Assembly (NCBI GenBank): GCA_021737145.1
Contig: JAIPEN010000007.1
Location: 171,956-235,955, forward strand
Source of the DNA: Desulfarculaceae bacterium
GTDB lineage: Bacteria > Desulfobacterota > Desulfarculia > Desulfarculales > Desulfarculaceae
DNA length: 64,000 nt
Direction: 5' to 3'
Shown: positions 52,613-61,329 of the stretch, in pieces
Layout of the letters: each line of letters begins with the position of its first letter
How positions within the stretch are numbered: position 1 is the first letter of the stretch
The notes under the pieces: generated by a model
What the model saw: only the letters and a program-made list of their open reading frames with translations
The model's database searches: none
What the model was told of the DNA's origin: nothing
Program-made: the position numbers and the translations under genes

Positions 52613-54181
52613 ATGATCACCAAAGAAGAAAGAAAGCGTTATCAGGCAAAAATAAAAACACCCCAAGAGTTGGCCCAGGTGCTGGGACCCCGCCCGCGGG
52701 GCCAGAAGGTGATCATGTGTCACGGCACCTTCGACCTGGTGCATCCGGGCCATATCCGGCACCTGATCTACGCCAAATCCAAGGCATCCATCCTGGTGGC
52801 CAGCCTCACGTCCGATGAGCACGTGATCAAGGCGGACATGCGCCCCTACGTGCCCGAGGACCTGCGGGCCCTGAACCTGGCGGCCCTGGAGATGGTGGAC
52901 TACGTGATCATCGACCGCCAGCCGACCCCCTTGGAAAACCTGTCCATTATCATGCCGGACTACTTCGCCAAGGGCTATGAGTACATGGACGGGGATATAA
53001 ACCCCAAAACCCAGGACGAGATCAAGGTGCTGGAATCCTACGGGGGCGAGATGATCTTCACCCCCGGGGACATCGTCTACTCCTCTTCCTCGCTCATAGA
53101 CATCGCTCCTCCGGACATCAGGGTCGAAAAGCTGGTGATGGTCATGGAGCAGGAGCGCATCACCTTCGCGGATCTCAGGCAGACGCTCAAGGACATTCAG
53201 GGCCTGAAGGTGCACGTGGTGGGCGACACCATCGTGGACACCATCACCCACTGCACCATGATCGGCGGCATGAGCAAGACCCCCACCATCAGCGTGCGCT
53301 ACCTCAACCAGGACGTTTACGCCGGCGGGGCGGCGGTGGTGGCCAAGCACCTGAAGGCGGCCGGCGCCAAGGTCACCTTTTCCACCGTGCTGGGCGATGA
53401 CGAGCTCAAGGATTTCGTGCTGGATGATCTGAAAAAGTGGGGCATAAACACCCAGCCGATAATCGACCCCACCCGGCCCACCACCAACAAGGACGCCATC
53501 GAGGCCGGCGGCTACCGGCTGTTGAAGGTGGATCACCTGGACAACCGCTCGGTTTCCGAGCGCATCCAGGGGCTCTTGGTGGAACAGATCAAGCAGAGCC
53601 CCGGCGACATCGTGGTGTTCAGCGATTTCAGGCACGGCATCTTCAACCGCCACACGATTCCCCTGCTGGTGGAGGCCGTGCCCGAGGGTTCCTTCAGGGT
53701 GGCCGACAGCCAGGTGGCCTCCCGCTGGGGCAACATCATGGAGTACGAGGGCTTCGACCTGATCACCCCCAACGAGAGGGAGGCCCGCTTCGCCCTGGGC
53801 GACCAGGATTCGGTGGTGCGCCCCCTGGTCTCGGAGCTCTGGAAACGCTCCAGATGCAGGACCGCCATATTGAAGCTGGGAGAGCGCGGCATACTCACCG
53901 CCCGCACCCGCCCCGCGGGCGAAGACCCGCGCTCGGTGGTGGGACTGGACAGCTTCGTGACCAAGCTGGTGGACCCGGTGGGTTCGGGCGATGCCCTTTT
54001 GGCCTATGCCGCCCTGGCCCTGAACAAGACCGGGAGCGATATCCAGGCTTCCATTCTCGGTTCTTTGTCCGCTGCGGTGGAGTGTGAAGTCGACGGCAAC
54101 ATCCCGGTGTCCCCCAAGGACATCCTGGAGAAGATAGACTTCCTGGAGAAACTGGCCACCATGGGCCAAGGAGCGGTTTAG
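52613..54181 (+). CDS. Cytidylyltransferase-PfkB kinase fusion (HldE domains in reverse order)
   Basis: 522 residues. The N-terminal nucleotidyltransferase domain has GTFDLVHPGH at residues 38-47 and resembles the HldE/RfaE C-terminal part. The C-terminal ribokinase-family domain (about 185-515) has VVGDTIVDT, AGGAAVVAKHLKAAGA and DPVGSGD ending in catalytic Asp460. HldE has the kinase first, so this fusion is inverted. With both activities it could phosphorylate and nucleotide-activate a heptose or similar phosphate. The ATG at 52613 is firm (five bases after the upstream stop). Confidence 0.86.
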   Translation: MITKEERKRYQAKIKTPQELAQVLGPRPRGQKVIMCHGTFDLVHPGHIRHLIYAKSKASILVASLTSDEHVIKADMRPYVPEDLRALNLAALEMVDYVIIDRQPTPLENLSIIMPDYFAKGYEYMDGDINPKTQDEIKVLESYGGEMIFTPGDIVYSSSSLIDIAPPDIRVEKLVMVMEQERITFADLRQTLKDIQGLKVHVVGDTIVDTITHCTMIGGMSKTPTISVRYLNQDVYAGGAAVVAKHLKAAGAKVTFSTVLGDDELKDFVLDDLKKWGINTQPIIDPTRPTTNKDAIEAGGYRLLKVDHLDNRSVSERIQGLLVEQIKQSPGDIVVFSDFRHGIFNRHTIPLLVEAVPEGSFRVADSQVASRWGNIMEYEGFDLITPNEREARFALGDQDSVVRPLVSELWKRSRCRTAILKLGERGILTARTRPAGEDPRSVVGLDSFVTKLVDPVGSGDALLAYAALALNKTGSDIQASILGSLSAAVECEVDGNIPVSPKDILEKIDFLEKLATMGQGAV

Positions 54182-55107
54182 TGCGAGTCATCGTGGTCGG
54201 CCTTGGCGTGCAAGGCTACAAACGGATCAAGGCCGCTGGCAAGGACTTCGTGGCCTCGGTGGACCCCATAAACCCGGAGGCCGATTACAAGGACCTGGCG
54301 GACGTGCCCCTGGCGGACTATGACGCCGCCCTGGTGTGCACCCCGGACGAGCCCAAGCAGGAAATCCTGACCTACCTTCTCGAGAACTCGCGCCACGTAT
54401 TGGTGGAGAAGCCCCTGTTCGCCAAGAACAACAGCGAGCTGGAGAAGCTGGCCGAGCTGTCGGAAAACAAGGGCGTCACCTGCTACACGGCCTACAACCA
54501 CCGCTTTGAGCCGCATTTCATCCGTATGCGCGAGCTGGTGCGCTCGGGCAGGCTGGGCCAACCCTACTTCCTCAACATGTTCTACGGCAATGGAACCGCC
54601 AGGCTGGTGCGCGACAGCGCATGGCGGGACCAGGGGGCCGGGGTGCTGCCGGATCTGGGCTCGCACTTTTTGGACACCATCCTGTTCTGGTTCGGCAAGC
54701 CGGAGAATCCCTTTGAGGTGGTCTCGCGCCATGCCTTTGAAAACCGCGCCTTTGACCAGTTCTGCTTTGCCAGCGAAGGGCCGCCCTACATGCGCATGGA
54801 GATGACCCTGCTGAGCTGGCGCAACCACTTCTACGCCGACCTGCACTGCGAAAAGGGCAGCGCCCATATCTCCTCGCTCTGCAAGTGGGGGCCCAGCACC
54901 TTTATCGTGCGCACCCGCAAGCTGCCCAGCGGGCGGCCGGACGAGGAACAAAAGGTATTGGTGCAGCCCGACCCCACCTGGGACATGGAGTACCAGTATT
55001 TCAGGGAGCTGTGCAAAGAGGGATCGCACAACATCGAAAACGACATCTACATAAACACGGTGCTGGCCGGTCTGGCGGGCAAGTCGGTTCACCAGGCGGC
55101 GGGGTAA
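54181..55107 (+). CDS. Gfo/Idh/MocA family oxidoreductase
   Basis: 308 residues. The Rossmann motif is VIVVGLGVQGYKRI, and the EKP lysine is in VLVEKPLFAKNN. Later come AYNHRFEPHFIRM and GVLPDLGSHFLDTILFWFG (His in the catalytic helix). The GTG start shares one base with the preceding stop. Family members oxidise sugar hydroxyls; the adjacent TIM-barrel and dehydrogenase genes suggest one pathway for an unusual sugar. Confidence 0.88.
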   Translation: MRVIVVGLGVQGYKRIKAAGKDFVASVDPINPEADYKDLADVPLADYDAALVCTPDEPKQEILTYLLENSRHVLVEKPLFAKNNSELEKLAELSENKGVTCYTAYNHRFEPHFIRMRELVRSGRLGQPYFLNMFYGNGTARLVRDSAWRDQGAGVLPDLGSHFLDTILFWFGKPENPFEVVSRHAFENRAFDQFCFASEGPPYMRMEMTLLSWRNHFYADLHCEKGSAHISSLCKWGPSTFIVRTRKLPSGRPDEEQKVLVQPDPTWDMEYQYFRELCKEGSHNIENDIYINTVLAGLAGKSVHQAAG

Positions 55108-55109
55108 CC

Positions 55110-55814
55110 GTGACGGCCGAGGTTGCTGACGCCAGGGACATAGTCTTCGCGGGCAAGTGCGCCCCCCAGGAGGAGCTTCTGGAGGCCATCGCCTCAGCGG
55201 GCCTGGCAGCGGCGGAGATATATCTGAACAGCGCTTGGCTTGCCAAGACCGAGCAGATCGCGGCCCTCTGCGCCCGATTCCCCCTGCGCTACGCCATCCA
55301 CGCGCCCTCCGACGGGCTGGACGTCGAGCCCCTGGTCGCCCTGACTCGGGAGATGGGGGCCGAGGTGGTGGTGTTCCACGACATATTTTGGCAGGATGAA
55401 TGGCGCGAGATAGCCGATGGCTTCTCCGGAGCCAACTGCCGGGTTTGCGTGGAAAACGTGGTGGCCGCCCACGAGCCGGTGCGGGTGATCCGCCGTTTCG
55501 GGCTGAGCCGCTGCCTGGATATGGAGCACCTGCAGATGCAGGTCAACGGGGTTTTTTCCGATGAGTTCATCCCCATCATCGCCCAATCTTCCCACATCCA
55601 TTTGACCGGATATTTCAACGGCAGCGAGATGTGGCACACCCACCTGCACGACTCTCCCGAGCACAGCCGCAAACTGCTCGGCCTGATCCTGCGGGCTGGC
55701 TACAAGGGCATGGTGGTGTCCGAGGCGATGGTCAAGCACCAAACCCCGGAGGCTTTCCAAAAGCTGGCCGCCTTTGAGCGGCAGTGGAAAGAGGACCCGG
55801 GCGCGCGGCCCTGA
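55110..55814 (+). CDS. TIM-barrel sugar isomerase/epimerase-like protein
   Basis: 234 residues resembling the xylose isomerase-like AP2Ec fold. Metal-binding-type residues are in HAPSDGL, VVFHDIFW, VCVENVV (Glu), CLDMEHLQM (Asp/Glu) and HIHLTGYF. The length is shorter than most family members (about 260-290). The GTG start at 55110 follows the oxidoreductase stop by two bases. It should isomerise or epimerise a keto- or aldo-sugar, likely the product of the upstream oxidoreductase. Confidence 0.75.
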   Translation: MTAEVADARDIVFAGKCAPQEELLEAIASAGLAAAEIYLNSAWLAKTEQIAALCARFPLRYAIHAPSDGLDVEPLVALTREMGAEVVVFHDIFWQDEWREIADGFSGANCRVCVENVVAAHEPVRVIRRFGLSRCLDMEHLQMQVNGVFSDEFIPIIAQSSHIHLTGYFNGSEMWHTHLHDSPEHSRKLLGLILRAGYKGMVVSEAMVKHQTPEAFQKLAAFERQWKEDPGARP

Positions 55815-55830
55815 CCGCGTTGATTTGGGT

Positions 55831-55859
55831 TTGACATTGTGCTAGGGTGCCAATGAATT
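55831..55859 (+). promoter_or_regulatory. Candidate internal promoter before the dehydrogenase-like gene
   Basis: TTGACA (55831-55836), a perfect -35 box, is followed after 17 bases by TGAATT (55854-55859). They lie in the 68-bp gap before the gene at 55883. The -10 match is weak, but the tract is AT-richer than its surroundings. Confidence 0.4.
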
Positions 55860-55882
55860 TAATGCGGTAACTAGGGATATTC

Positions 55883-57157
55883 ATGGACAAAAACGTTATC
55901 GGTTACGCCGGTATGACCCATTTGGGCCTCAACTACGCGGCGGCCGGCGCCAGCAAGGGCTTCCCGGTGGTTTGCTACGATCCCGACCCGGATCTGATAG
56001 CCAAGCTCAACCAGGGCGATCTGCCGGTGTTGGAGCCCGGCCTGGACAAGTTGGTGGCCGACAACCGCGACCGGCTGACCTTCACCGCCGATCCTGATCA
56101 GCTTGCGGGCTGCGACCTGCTCTATATAGCCCAGGACATCCCCACCGATGACCAGGGACGCTCCGACCTGGAGCCCATCAAGGGGCTCATCGCCGAGGCC
56201 GCTTCCCACCTGGGCCCCCGGGGCCATCTCTGCGTGCTCTGCCAGGTGCCCCCCGGCTTCACCGGGGCTTTGGACCTGGGGCCGGTGCCGGTTTACTATC
56301 AGGTGGAGACGCTGATATTCGGCCGGGCGGTGGAACGGGCGCTGTACCCGGAGCGCTTCATCGTGGGCTGCCCGGACCCTTCCCAGCCCCTGCCGCCGGT
56401 GATGGCCGAGTATTTGGAAAGCTTCGGCTGCCCCATTTTGCCCATGCGCTTCGAGAGCGCCGAGCTTTGCAAAATAGCCATCAACTGCTTCCTGGTGTCG
56501 TCGGTGTCGACCACCAACACCCTGGCCGGGCTGTGCGAAAAGATCGGCGCGGATTGGCAGGAGATCGCTCCCGCCCTGCGCCTGGACCAACGCATCGGCC
56601 CCAAGGCCTACCTCATGCCCGGGCTGGGCATAGCCGGCGGCAACCTGGAGCGCGACCTGGCCACGGTGTGCCGCCTGGGCGACGCGCACGGCTGCGAGGT
56701 GGGCGTGGTGCGCTCCTGGATCAAAAACAGCTACTACCGGCGCTTCTGGGCCCTGCGCACCCTGCACGAAGTCATTTTGCAAAACATGGCCGACCCGCTC
56801 ATCGCGGTGTGGGGCCTGGCCTACAAGGAAGACACCCACTCGATCAAGAACTCCCCCTCCCTGGCCCTGATCGGCCAGCTGCACCCCTTCCGCCTCCAGG
56901 CCTATGACCCGGCGGTGCCGGTGGAGGCCGCGGGCCACCCCAGCATTTCCGGGGGCGAATCGGAGATGGAGGTGCTGGAGGACGCGGACGTCCTGGTGAT
57001 CATGACCCCCTGGAAGCAGTTCAAGGAGGCGGTCCCGGAGCGGATCGCGGCCAAGATGAAGGGGAGGGTGGTCATCGACCCCTACCGGGTTCTGGACGCG
57101 GCCCAATGCGAAGGGGCGGGCCTTGAGCATTACTCGCTGGGCATCGGCGGGCGCTAA
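55883..57157 (+). CDS. UDP-glucose/GDP-mannose dehydrogenase homologue lacking catalytic Cys
   Basis: 424 residues with the three-domain UGDH layout: NAD-binding VIGYAGMTHLGLNYA, central ESAELCKIAIN (Lys197) and C-terminal VWGLAYKEDTHSIKNSPS. In active dehydrogenases a GGSCFPKD-type loop holds the catalytic Cys; here the matching loop is GLGIAGGNLERD, with Asn254 in the Cys position. The NPEFLREG-type Glu segment is also changed (VGCPDPSQ). The usual two-step oxidation to a uronic acid is therefore unlikely. A one-step redox reaction, epimerisation or other NAD-assisted chemistry is possible. It heads a tight group with the next two genes. Confidence 0.82.
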   Translation: MDKNVIGYAGMTHLGLNYAAAGASKGFPVVCYDPDPDLIAKLNQGDLPVLEPGLDKLVADNRDRLTFTADPDQLAGCDLLYIAQDIPTDDQGRSDLEPIKGLIAEAASHLGPRGHLCVLCQVPPGFTGALDLGPVPVYYQVETLIFGRAVERALYPERFIVGCPDPSQPLPPVMAEYLESFGCPILPMRFESAELCKIAINCFLVSSVSTTNTLAGLCEKIGADWQEIAPALRLDQRIGPKAYLMPGLGIAGGNLERDLATVCRLGDAHGCEVGVVRSWIKNSYYRRFWALRTLHEVILQNMADPLIAVWGLAYKEDTHSIKNSPSLALIGQLHPFRLQAYDPAVPVEAAGHPSISGGESEMEVLEDADVLVIMTPWKQFKEAVPERIAAKMKGRVVIDPYRVLDAAQCEGAGLEHYSLGIGGR

Positions 57158-57178
57158 CAACTTTTGGAGATCAAAACC

Positions 57179-58063
57179 ATGCTGGAAAATCTCAACCAGG
57201 CTCCTCAAAAACCCCAAAGGGTCGTGGTCATCGGAGCCTCGGGCTTTGTGGGACGCAATTTGGCGCAAAAGCTCGAGCAGGCCGGCATCGACTGCCTGGG
57301 GCTGGGCAGCAAGCAGGTGGACCTCCTGGCGCAAGGCAGCCATGAAGCCCTGGCCGGCATGCTCACTCCCCAGGACGCCCTGGTGATGTGCTCGGCCCTC
57401 ACCCCGGACAAGGGGCGGGGCATCGGCACCTTCATGAACAACATGGTGATGGTGGAAAACCTCTGCCGGGCCATGGAGTCGGTGACCCCGGATTATGTCC
57501 TGTACTTGAGCTCCGACGCGGTCTACAGCTTCGACCAGGCGCTGGTCTCCGAGGAAACTCCGGCCACCCCGGAGGATCTCTACGGCACCATGCACTTCGC
57601 CCGCGAGATGATGCTCAAGGACGCCTGCCAGGCGCCTTTGGGCATCCTGCGCTCCACCTTGGTCTACGGGCCGGGCGACACCCACAACTCCTACGGCCCC
57701 AACCGCTTCCGGCGCATGGCCCGGGACGGCGAGATCACCCTGTTCGGCGGGGGCGAGGAAACCCGCGACCATATCCTGGTCACCGACCTGGCCGAGATTT
57801 TGCTGCTGATGCTCACGCACAAATCGGCCGGCCTGTTGAACGGGGCCACCGGCCAGTCGCACAGCTTTGCCGATGCGGCCCAGATGGTGGCGGATCAGTT
57901 CGGGGACGGGGTCGAGGTGAAAACCACCCCGCGGGCCAACCCCATCACCCACCGCTCCTTTGACTCCACCGCGCGCCTGCGGGCCTTCCCGGAGCTGAAC
58001 CTGACGCCGCTGGACCAGGGCGTCCGGTTGGTGCATGAACAACTGGGGCCCCAGGGCGACTGA
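57179..58063 (+). CDS. NAD-dependent epimerase/reductase-like protein (atypical active site)
   Basis: 294 residues of extended SDR type. The NAD motif is VVVIGASGFVGRNLAQ, Ser is in YLSSDAVYS, and the Tyr motif is LYGTMHFARE. In this motif Tyr135 is kept, but the expected Lys four residues on is His139. The rest (LRSTLVYGPGD, ILVTDLAEILL) is normal for the fold. Reactivity may be altered, or the protein may be a reductase of RmlD/FcfB type. The ATG at 57179 has GGAG nine bases upstream. It overlaps the methyltransferase gene by TGATG. Confidence 0.8.
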   Translation: MLENLNQAPQKPQRVVVIGASGFVGRNLAQKLEQAGIDCLGLGSKQVDLLAQGSHEALAGMLTPQDALVMCSALTPDKGRGIGTFMNNMVMVENLCRAMESVTPDYVLYLSSDAVYSFDQALVSEETPATPEDLYGTMHFAREMMLKDACQAPLGILRSTLVYGPGDTHNSYGPNRFRRMARDGEITLFGGGEETRDHILVTDLAEILLLMLTHKSAGLLNGATGQSHSFADAAQMVADQFGDGVEVKTTPRANPITHRSFDSTARLRAFPELNLTPLDQGVRLVHEQLGPQGD

Positions 58064-58719
58064 TGCGCGAAGTCAACCTGCTGCGCGCGCTGCCTCAGAC
58101 CAAGCGGAATCTGACCAAACGTCACGTGGGTCAGACCCAGGAGAATATCGCGGCGGCCAACAGGTTCGGGCGGGAATATTTCGACGGCCCCCGGGAGCAG
58201 GGCTACGGCGGTTATTATTACGACGGCCGCTGGGTGCCGGTGGCCAAGGACATCATCGACCACTTCGGCCTGACGAAAAACGACCGGGTGCTGGACGCCG
58301 GCTGCGCCAAGGGCTTTTTGGTCAAGGACCTGTTGGAAGCGGGCCTGGACCTGGAAGTCTACGGCCTGGACATTTCCCTTTACGCGCTGACCCACACCGA
58401 GGAAGCCTGTCTGGGCCGCATGGTCAGGGGAGACGTGCACCAGCTGCCCTTCAGGGACGACAGCTTCGCGGCGGCCATTTGCATAAACACCATCCACAAC
58501 CTCGAGCGGGAAGACGCCCTGCGGGCGGTGAGGGAGATAGAGCGGGTCGCGCCGGGCCGCGGCTTCATCCAGGTGGATTCCTATTACACCCCCGAGCAGC
58601 GGGAGGAATTCATGCGCTGGGTGTTGACCGCCAAGTATCATGATTACCCGGATGCCTGGGTGGAGCTATTCAAGCAGGCCGGGTACACCGGATACTATTA
58701 CTGGACCATTTTGGAGTAG
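58063..58719 (+). CDS. Class I SAM-dependent methyltransferase
   Basis: 218 residues. SAM motif I is VLDAGCAKGFLVKDLL, followed by VYGLDISLYAL, DVHQLPFRDDSFAAAICI and VAPGRGFIQVD. The N-terminal RNLTKRHVGQTQENIAAANRFGREYFDG segment is found in methyltransferases of sugar loci. It is translationally coupled to the atypical epimerase gene and ends the GC-rich part of this operon. It probably N-, C- or O-methylates the sugar made by its neighbours. Confidence 0.83.
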   Translation: MREVNLLRALPQTKRNLTKRHVGQTQENIAAANRFGREYFDGPREQGYGGYYYDGRWVPVAKDIIDHFGLTKNDRVLDAGCAKGFLVKDLLEAGLDLEVYGLDISLYALTHTEEACLGRMVRGDVHQLPFRDDSFAAAICINTIHNLEREDALRAVREIERVAPGRGFIQVDSYYTPEQREEFMRWVLTAKYHDYPDAWVELFKQAGYTGYYYWTILE

Positions 58720-58809
58720 GGAAAATGGGGAAAAAATTGAATTAGGCGAGGTCAATGGCCACGAAAGACATTGAAGTTTTTCCTGTGTCAAAAGCATAGA
58801 GAGTGCTCC

Positions 58810-60090
58810 ATGATATTTAAAAGATTAGTCAGTAAAACAGTGGAAACTGTAAAAAAGCCTTCTCAAGAAGCATCCATAGTTGATCTTGCACGCAAGCATT
58901 ACGAAAAGGCCGTAATTATTACAGCGCAAAACAGTTTTCCTGAATTTGGGAAGCGTTGGGATGGATTGTCTGGCCGGGCTAAATCAAAAATTCAACAACT
59001 TAACACCGCACGCGAAGTTGTACATGCCGCGCAAGGACCCTCATTGGGTTTCGAGTCGCGGAGGCCTGCCGAATATCTAGAGCGCGCTGCCGAAGATATT
59101 GAGGTACGCTTGTCGGTTGACTTCCCTCATTTTAGCTCATATATTCAACAATTCTGCGATTCAGATCTGTCGCTTCCTGAGTCTCTTTTGGTAAGAAATG
59201 GTCAACTGGTAAGCTGGCCAATGTATACACAAGTACGAGTGATAATGCGATGCCTTAGTCATATTTCCGACGTTAATACTTTGTTAGAAATTGGAGGCGG
59301 CACAGGAGGCCCAGCTCGTTTATGGCTCGTGAATCCAATCAGAAAACCTTTGCGTTACGTCATTGTTGATATCCCAGAATCGTTGTTTTTTTCTGAAGTT
59401 TTTTTGAGACATCATTTCGGAAACGATAAAGTCTCATATATTTATTCTCAAGATGATGTTGAGAAAGCAGATGATGCCCTAGCCTTGCTGGTTCCAATTG
59501 CTGCGATAGATTCACTGAATAAAATGTCTTTCGATTTGATACTAAACCATCTTTCCATGCAAGAAATGAGCGAAGAATGGGTTGATTATTATATGTCCTG
59601 GTTGGATCGGGTTAGGGCAAGATATTTTTATTCTTTGAATTATTTTGCACCGCCTCTTGACTCAATGCATGAGTCTGTAAACACATGGAGCCCAAGGCCG
59701 TCTGGATTGTGGAGTTCTGAGCTTTTGCTTTATAACTCTCATAGGGCCCCGCGCAGTTTCGCCGAGTCACTTTATTCGTCCGGTAGCGTAGAGGTAGATA
59801 AAAGATTTATTAGGGAGCTTATGTTTGATAAAATGAGTCGAGCCTTGACTCAACAGACACTGCTTGAACTAATGGATTGCGTTCGAATACTAGATGATGA
59901 TGAATATTATTTCACTTTGGCAAATCATATTTTATCAAAGATGCCCTATGTCCCAAGAGAACTGTACTATATTGTTGCAAGGATAAGGAATAATGAATCA
60001 GTAACGTATAATAAAAATGCAAACGAAATTGAGGCAATGATGAAGACTGTGAAAGAAATCCGCAGTCGTGGGCCTGAGGCGGGATATTAG
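58810..60090 (+). CDS. Putative sugar O-methyltransferase (TIGR04371-like), AT-rich
   Basis: 426 residues. The SAM motif is LLEIGGGTGGPARLWLV, followed by YVIVDIPESLFFSEVFLR and LNHLSMQEMSEEWVDYYM, the pattern of the putative sugar O-methyltransferase family. The N-terminal third is helical. Base composition and codon use (many AAA, TTT, ATA) differ sharply from both neighbours, which points to recent acquisition. TTG at 58771 would add 13 residues; ATG at 58810 is preferred. A hairpin lies just downstream. Confidence 0.8.
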   Translation: MIFKRLVSKTVETVKKPSQEASIVDLARKHYEKAVIITAQNSFPEFGKRWDGLSGRAKSKIQQLNTAREVVHAAQGPSLGFESRRPAEYLERAAEDIEVRLSVDFPHFSSYIQQFCDSDLSLPESLLVRNGQLVSWPMYTQVRVIMRCLSHISDVNTLLEIGGGTGGPARLWLVNPIRKPLRYVIVDIPESLFFSEVFLRHHFGNDKVSYIYSQDDVEKADDALALLVPIAAIDSLNKMSFDLILNHLSMQEMSEEWVDYYMSWLDRVRARYFYSLNYFAPPLDSMHESVNTWSPRPSGLWSSELLLYNSHRAPRSFAESLYSSGSVEVDKRFIRELMFDKMSRALTQQTLLELMDCVRILDDDEYYFTLANHILSKMPYVPRELYYIVARIRNNESVTYNKNANEIEAMMKTVKEIRSRGPEAGY

Positions 60091-60130
60091 TTCCCCCATT
60101 GAAGGCGCGTTGCTAAATGATCAAAAAATA

Positions 60131-60159
60131 TACGCCTGATATGTAAAACGTCAGGCGTA
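60131..60159. other. Perfect 9-bp hairpin downstream of AT-rich gene
   Basis: TACGCCTGA (60131-60139) pairs perfectly with TCAGGCGTA (60151-60159) around an 11-base loop, 40 bp after the methyltransferase stop. No T-run follows, so it is not a classic Rho-independent terminator. It could be a processing or stability hairpin, or a remnant of the boundary of the acquired segment. Confidence 0.5.
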
Positions 60160-60302
60160 ACCAACTGATACCGGAAGGGCGCCGCGTTTGGTTGGGCGTT
60201 TCAAAGAAGTACAAGGACGTTTTTTCTATAGTCTAGACAAGTGGTTCAGTTTTTCAGCCATCTAAAAAACTGATCTGTTTCAATTACCGAAGGGTGCATA
60301 TC

Positions 60303-61298
60303 ATGGGCAAAAAATACGTGGTCTTGGGCGGTGGAGGCTCTTTCGGCATCCACACTTCAAAATACCTTTTGGATCACGCCGATCCCGAGCTGGTCATTGG
60401 CGTGGGGCGCAACCCGGCGCGGCCGGAGCCCTTCACCCTTAACGTGGGCAAGGGGGACGACCGCTACCAGTACCATGCCATCCACATCTACTATGAGCTG
60501 GACCGGCTCATGGAGCTGTTTGACGAGATCAAGCCGGACGTGATCGTCAGCTACGCCGCCCAAGGCGAGGGCGCGGTGTCCTGGAAGAAGTCCTGGCGCT
60601 TTTTCGAGACCAACTCGCTGGCCCTGGCCAAGATGTGCGAAGAGCTGATGGACCGCGACTACCTGGAGCGCTACATCCACATCGGCACCTCGGAGCTGTA
60701 CGGCTCGGTGGATTTCGCGGCCAAGGAAACCACCCCCATCCAGCCCACCAGCCCCTACGCGGCCTCCAAGGCGGCCGGGGACATGTACTTGATGTCGGTG
60801 AACCGGGTGCTGTCGTTCCCCATGAACATCATCCGGCCCTCCAACGCCTATTGCCCCGGACAGCTTCTGCACCGGGTGATACCCAAGGCGGTCATCTTCG
60901 GCCTGACCGGCCAAAAGCTGCCCCTGCATGGCGGCGGCAAGGCGGAGAAGTCCTACATCCACGCCCGCGACCTGGCCCGGGCCATTCTTCTGGTGTCTGA
61001 AAAGGCGCCCCTGGGCACGGTCTACAACGCCGGTCCGCCCGAGCCGATCTCCATCCGCAACCTCATGGTGGCGGTGGCCGAGGGCCTGGGCATGACCCTG
61101 GACGAGCTCTGCGAGGTCACCGAGGACCGCCTGGGCCAGGACTCCCGCTATTGGCTGGACAGTTCGGCCATCAACAACGACGTGGGCTGGGAGCCGGAGA
61201 TCAGCCTGCAAGAGGGCGTTCAGGAGATGATCGAATGGGGCAAGAAATATCTGGACCAGCTCAAGGACTGGCCCTCTGACTACGTGTTGCGCGCCTAG
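60303..61298 (+). CDS. NAD-dependent epimerase/dehydratase
   Basis: 334-residue extended SDR. The NAD motif is VVLGGGGSFGIHTSKYLL (glycine-rich variant), Ser/Thr are in HIGTSELYGS, and Tyr-Lys are in YAASKAAGD. Other segments are NIIRPSNAYCPGQ and SYIHARDLARAILL. It resembles dTDP-glucose 4,6-dehydratases and CDP-sugar epimerases. The ATG at 60303 follows a 200-bp gap with a hairpin, so this may start a new transcript that runs into the E1-like genes. Confidence 0.87.
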   Translation: MGKKYVVLGGGGSFGIHTSKYLLDHADPELVIGVGRNPARPEPFTLNVGKGDDRYQYHAIHIYYELDRLMELFDEIKPDVIVSYAAQGEGAVSWKKSWRFFETNSLALAKMCEELMDRDYLERYIHIGTSELYGSVDFAAKETTPIQPTSPYAASKAAGDMYLMSVNRVLSFPMNIIRPSNAYCPGQLLHRVIPKAVIFGLTGQKLPLHGGGKAEKSYIHARDLARAILLVSEKAPLGTVYNAGPPEPISIRNLMVAVAEGLGMTLDELCEVTEDRLGQDSRYWLDSSAINNDVGWEPEISLQEGVQEMIEWGKKYLDQLKDWPSDYVLRA

Positions 61299-61304
61299 CG
61301 GTTC

Positions 61305-61329
61305 GCCGCCCGCCTTGGCGGCGGGCGGC
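61305..61329 (+). terminator. Strong GC hairpin after the epimerase gene
   Basis: GCCGCCCGCC (61305-61314) pairs perfectly with GGCGGGCGGC (61320-61329) around a five-base loop, seven bases after the stop codon. No T-run follows, so termination would need Rho or be partial. More inverted repeats follow up to 61460. Confidence 0.5.

Noticed and set aside
54178..55092. Long minus-strand open frames opposite strong plus-strand genes (also 12884-14236, 55871-58042, 61261-63546)
   Set aside because: They are His/Val/Gly-rich shadows of high-GC coding DNA, with no domains or ribosome sites, and lie fully opposite convincing genes.
60131..60159. Rho-independent terminator
   Set aside because: The stem is perfect, but no T-run follows; kept only as a hairpin.
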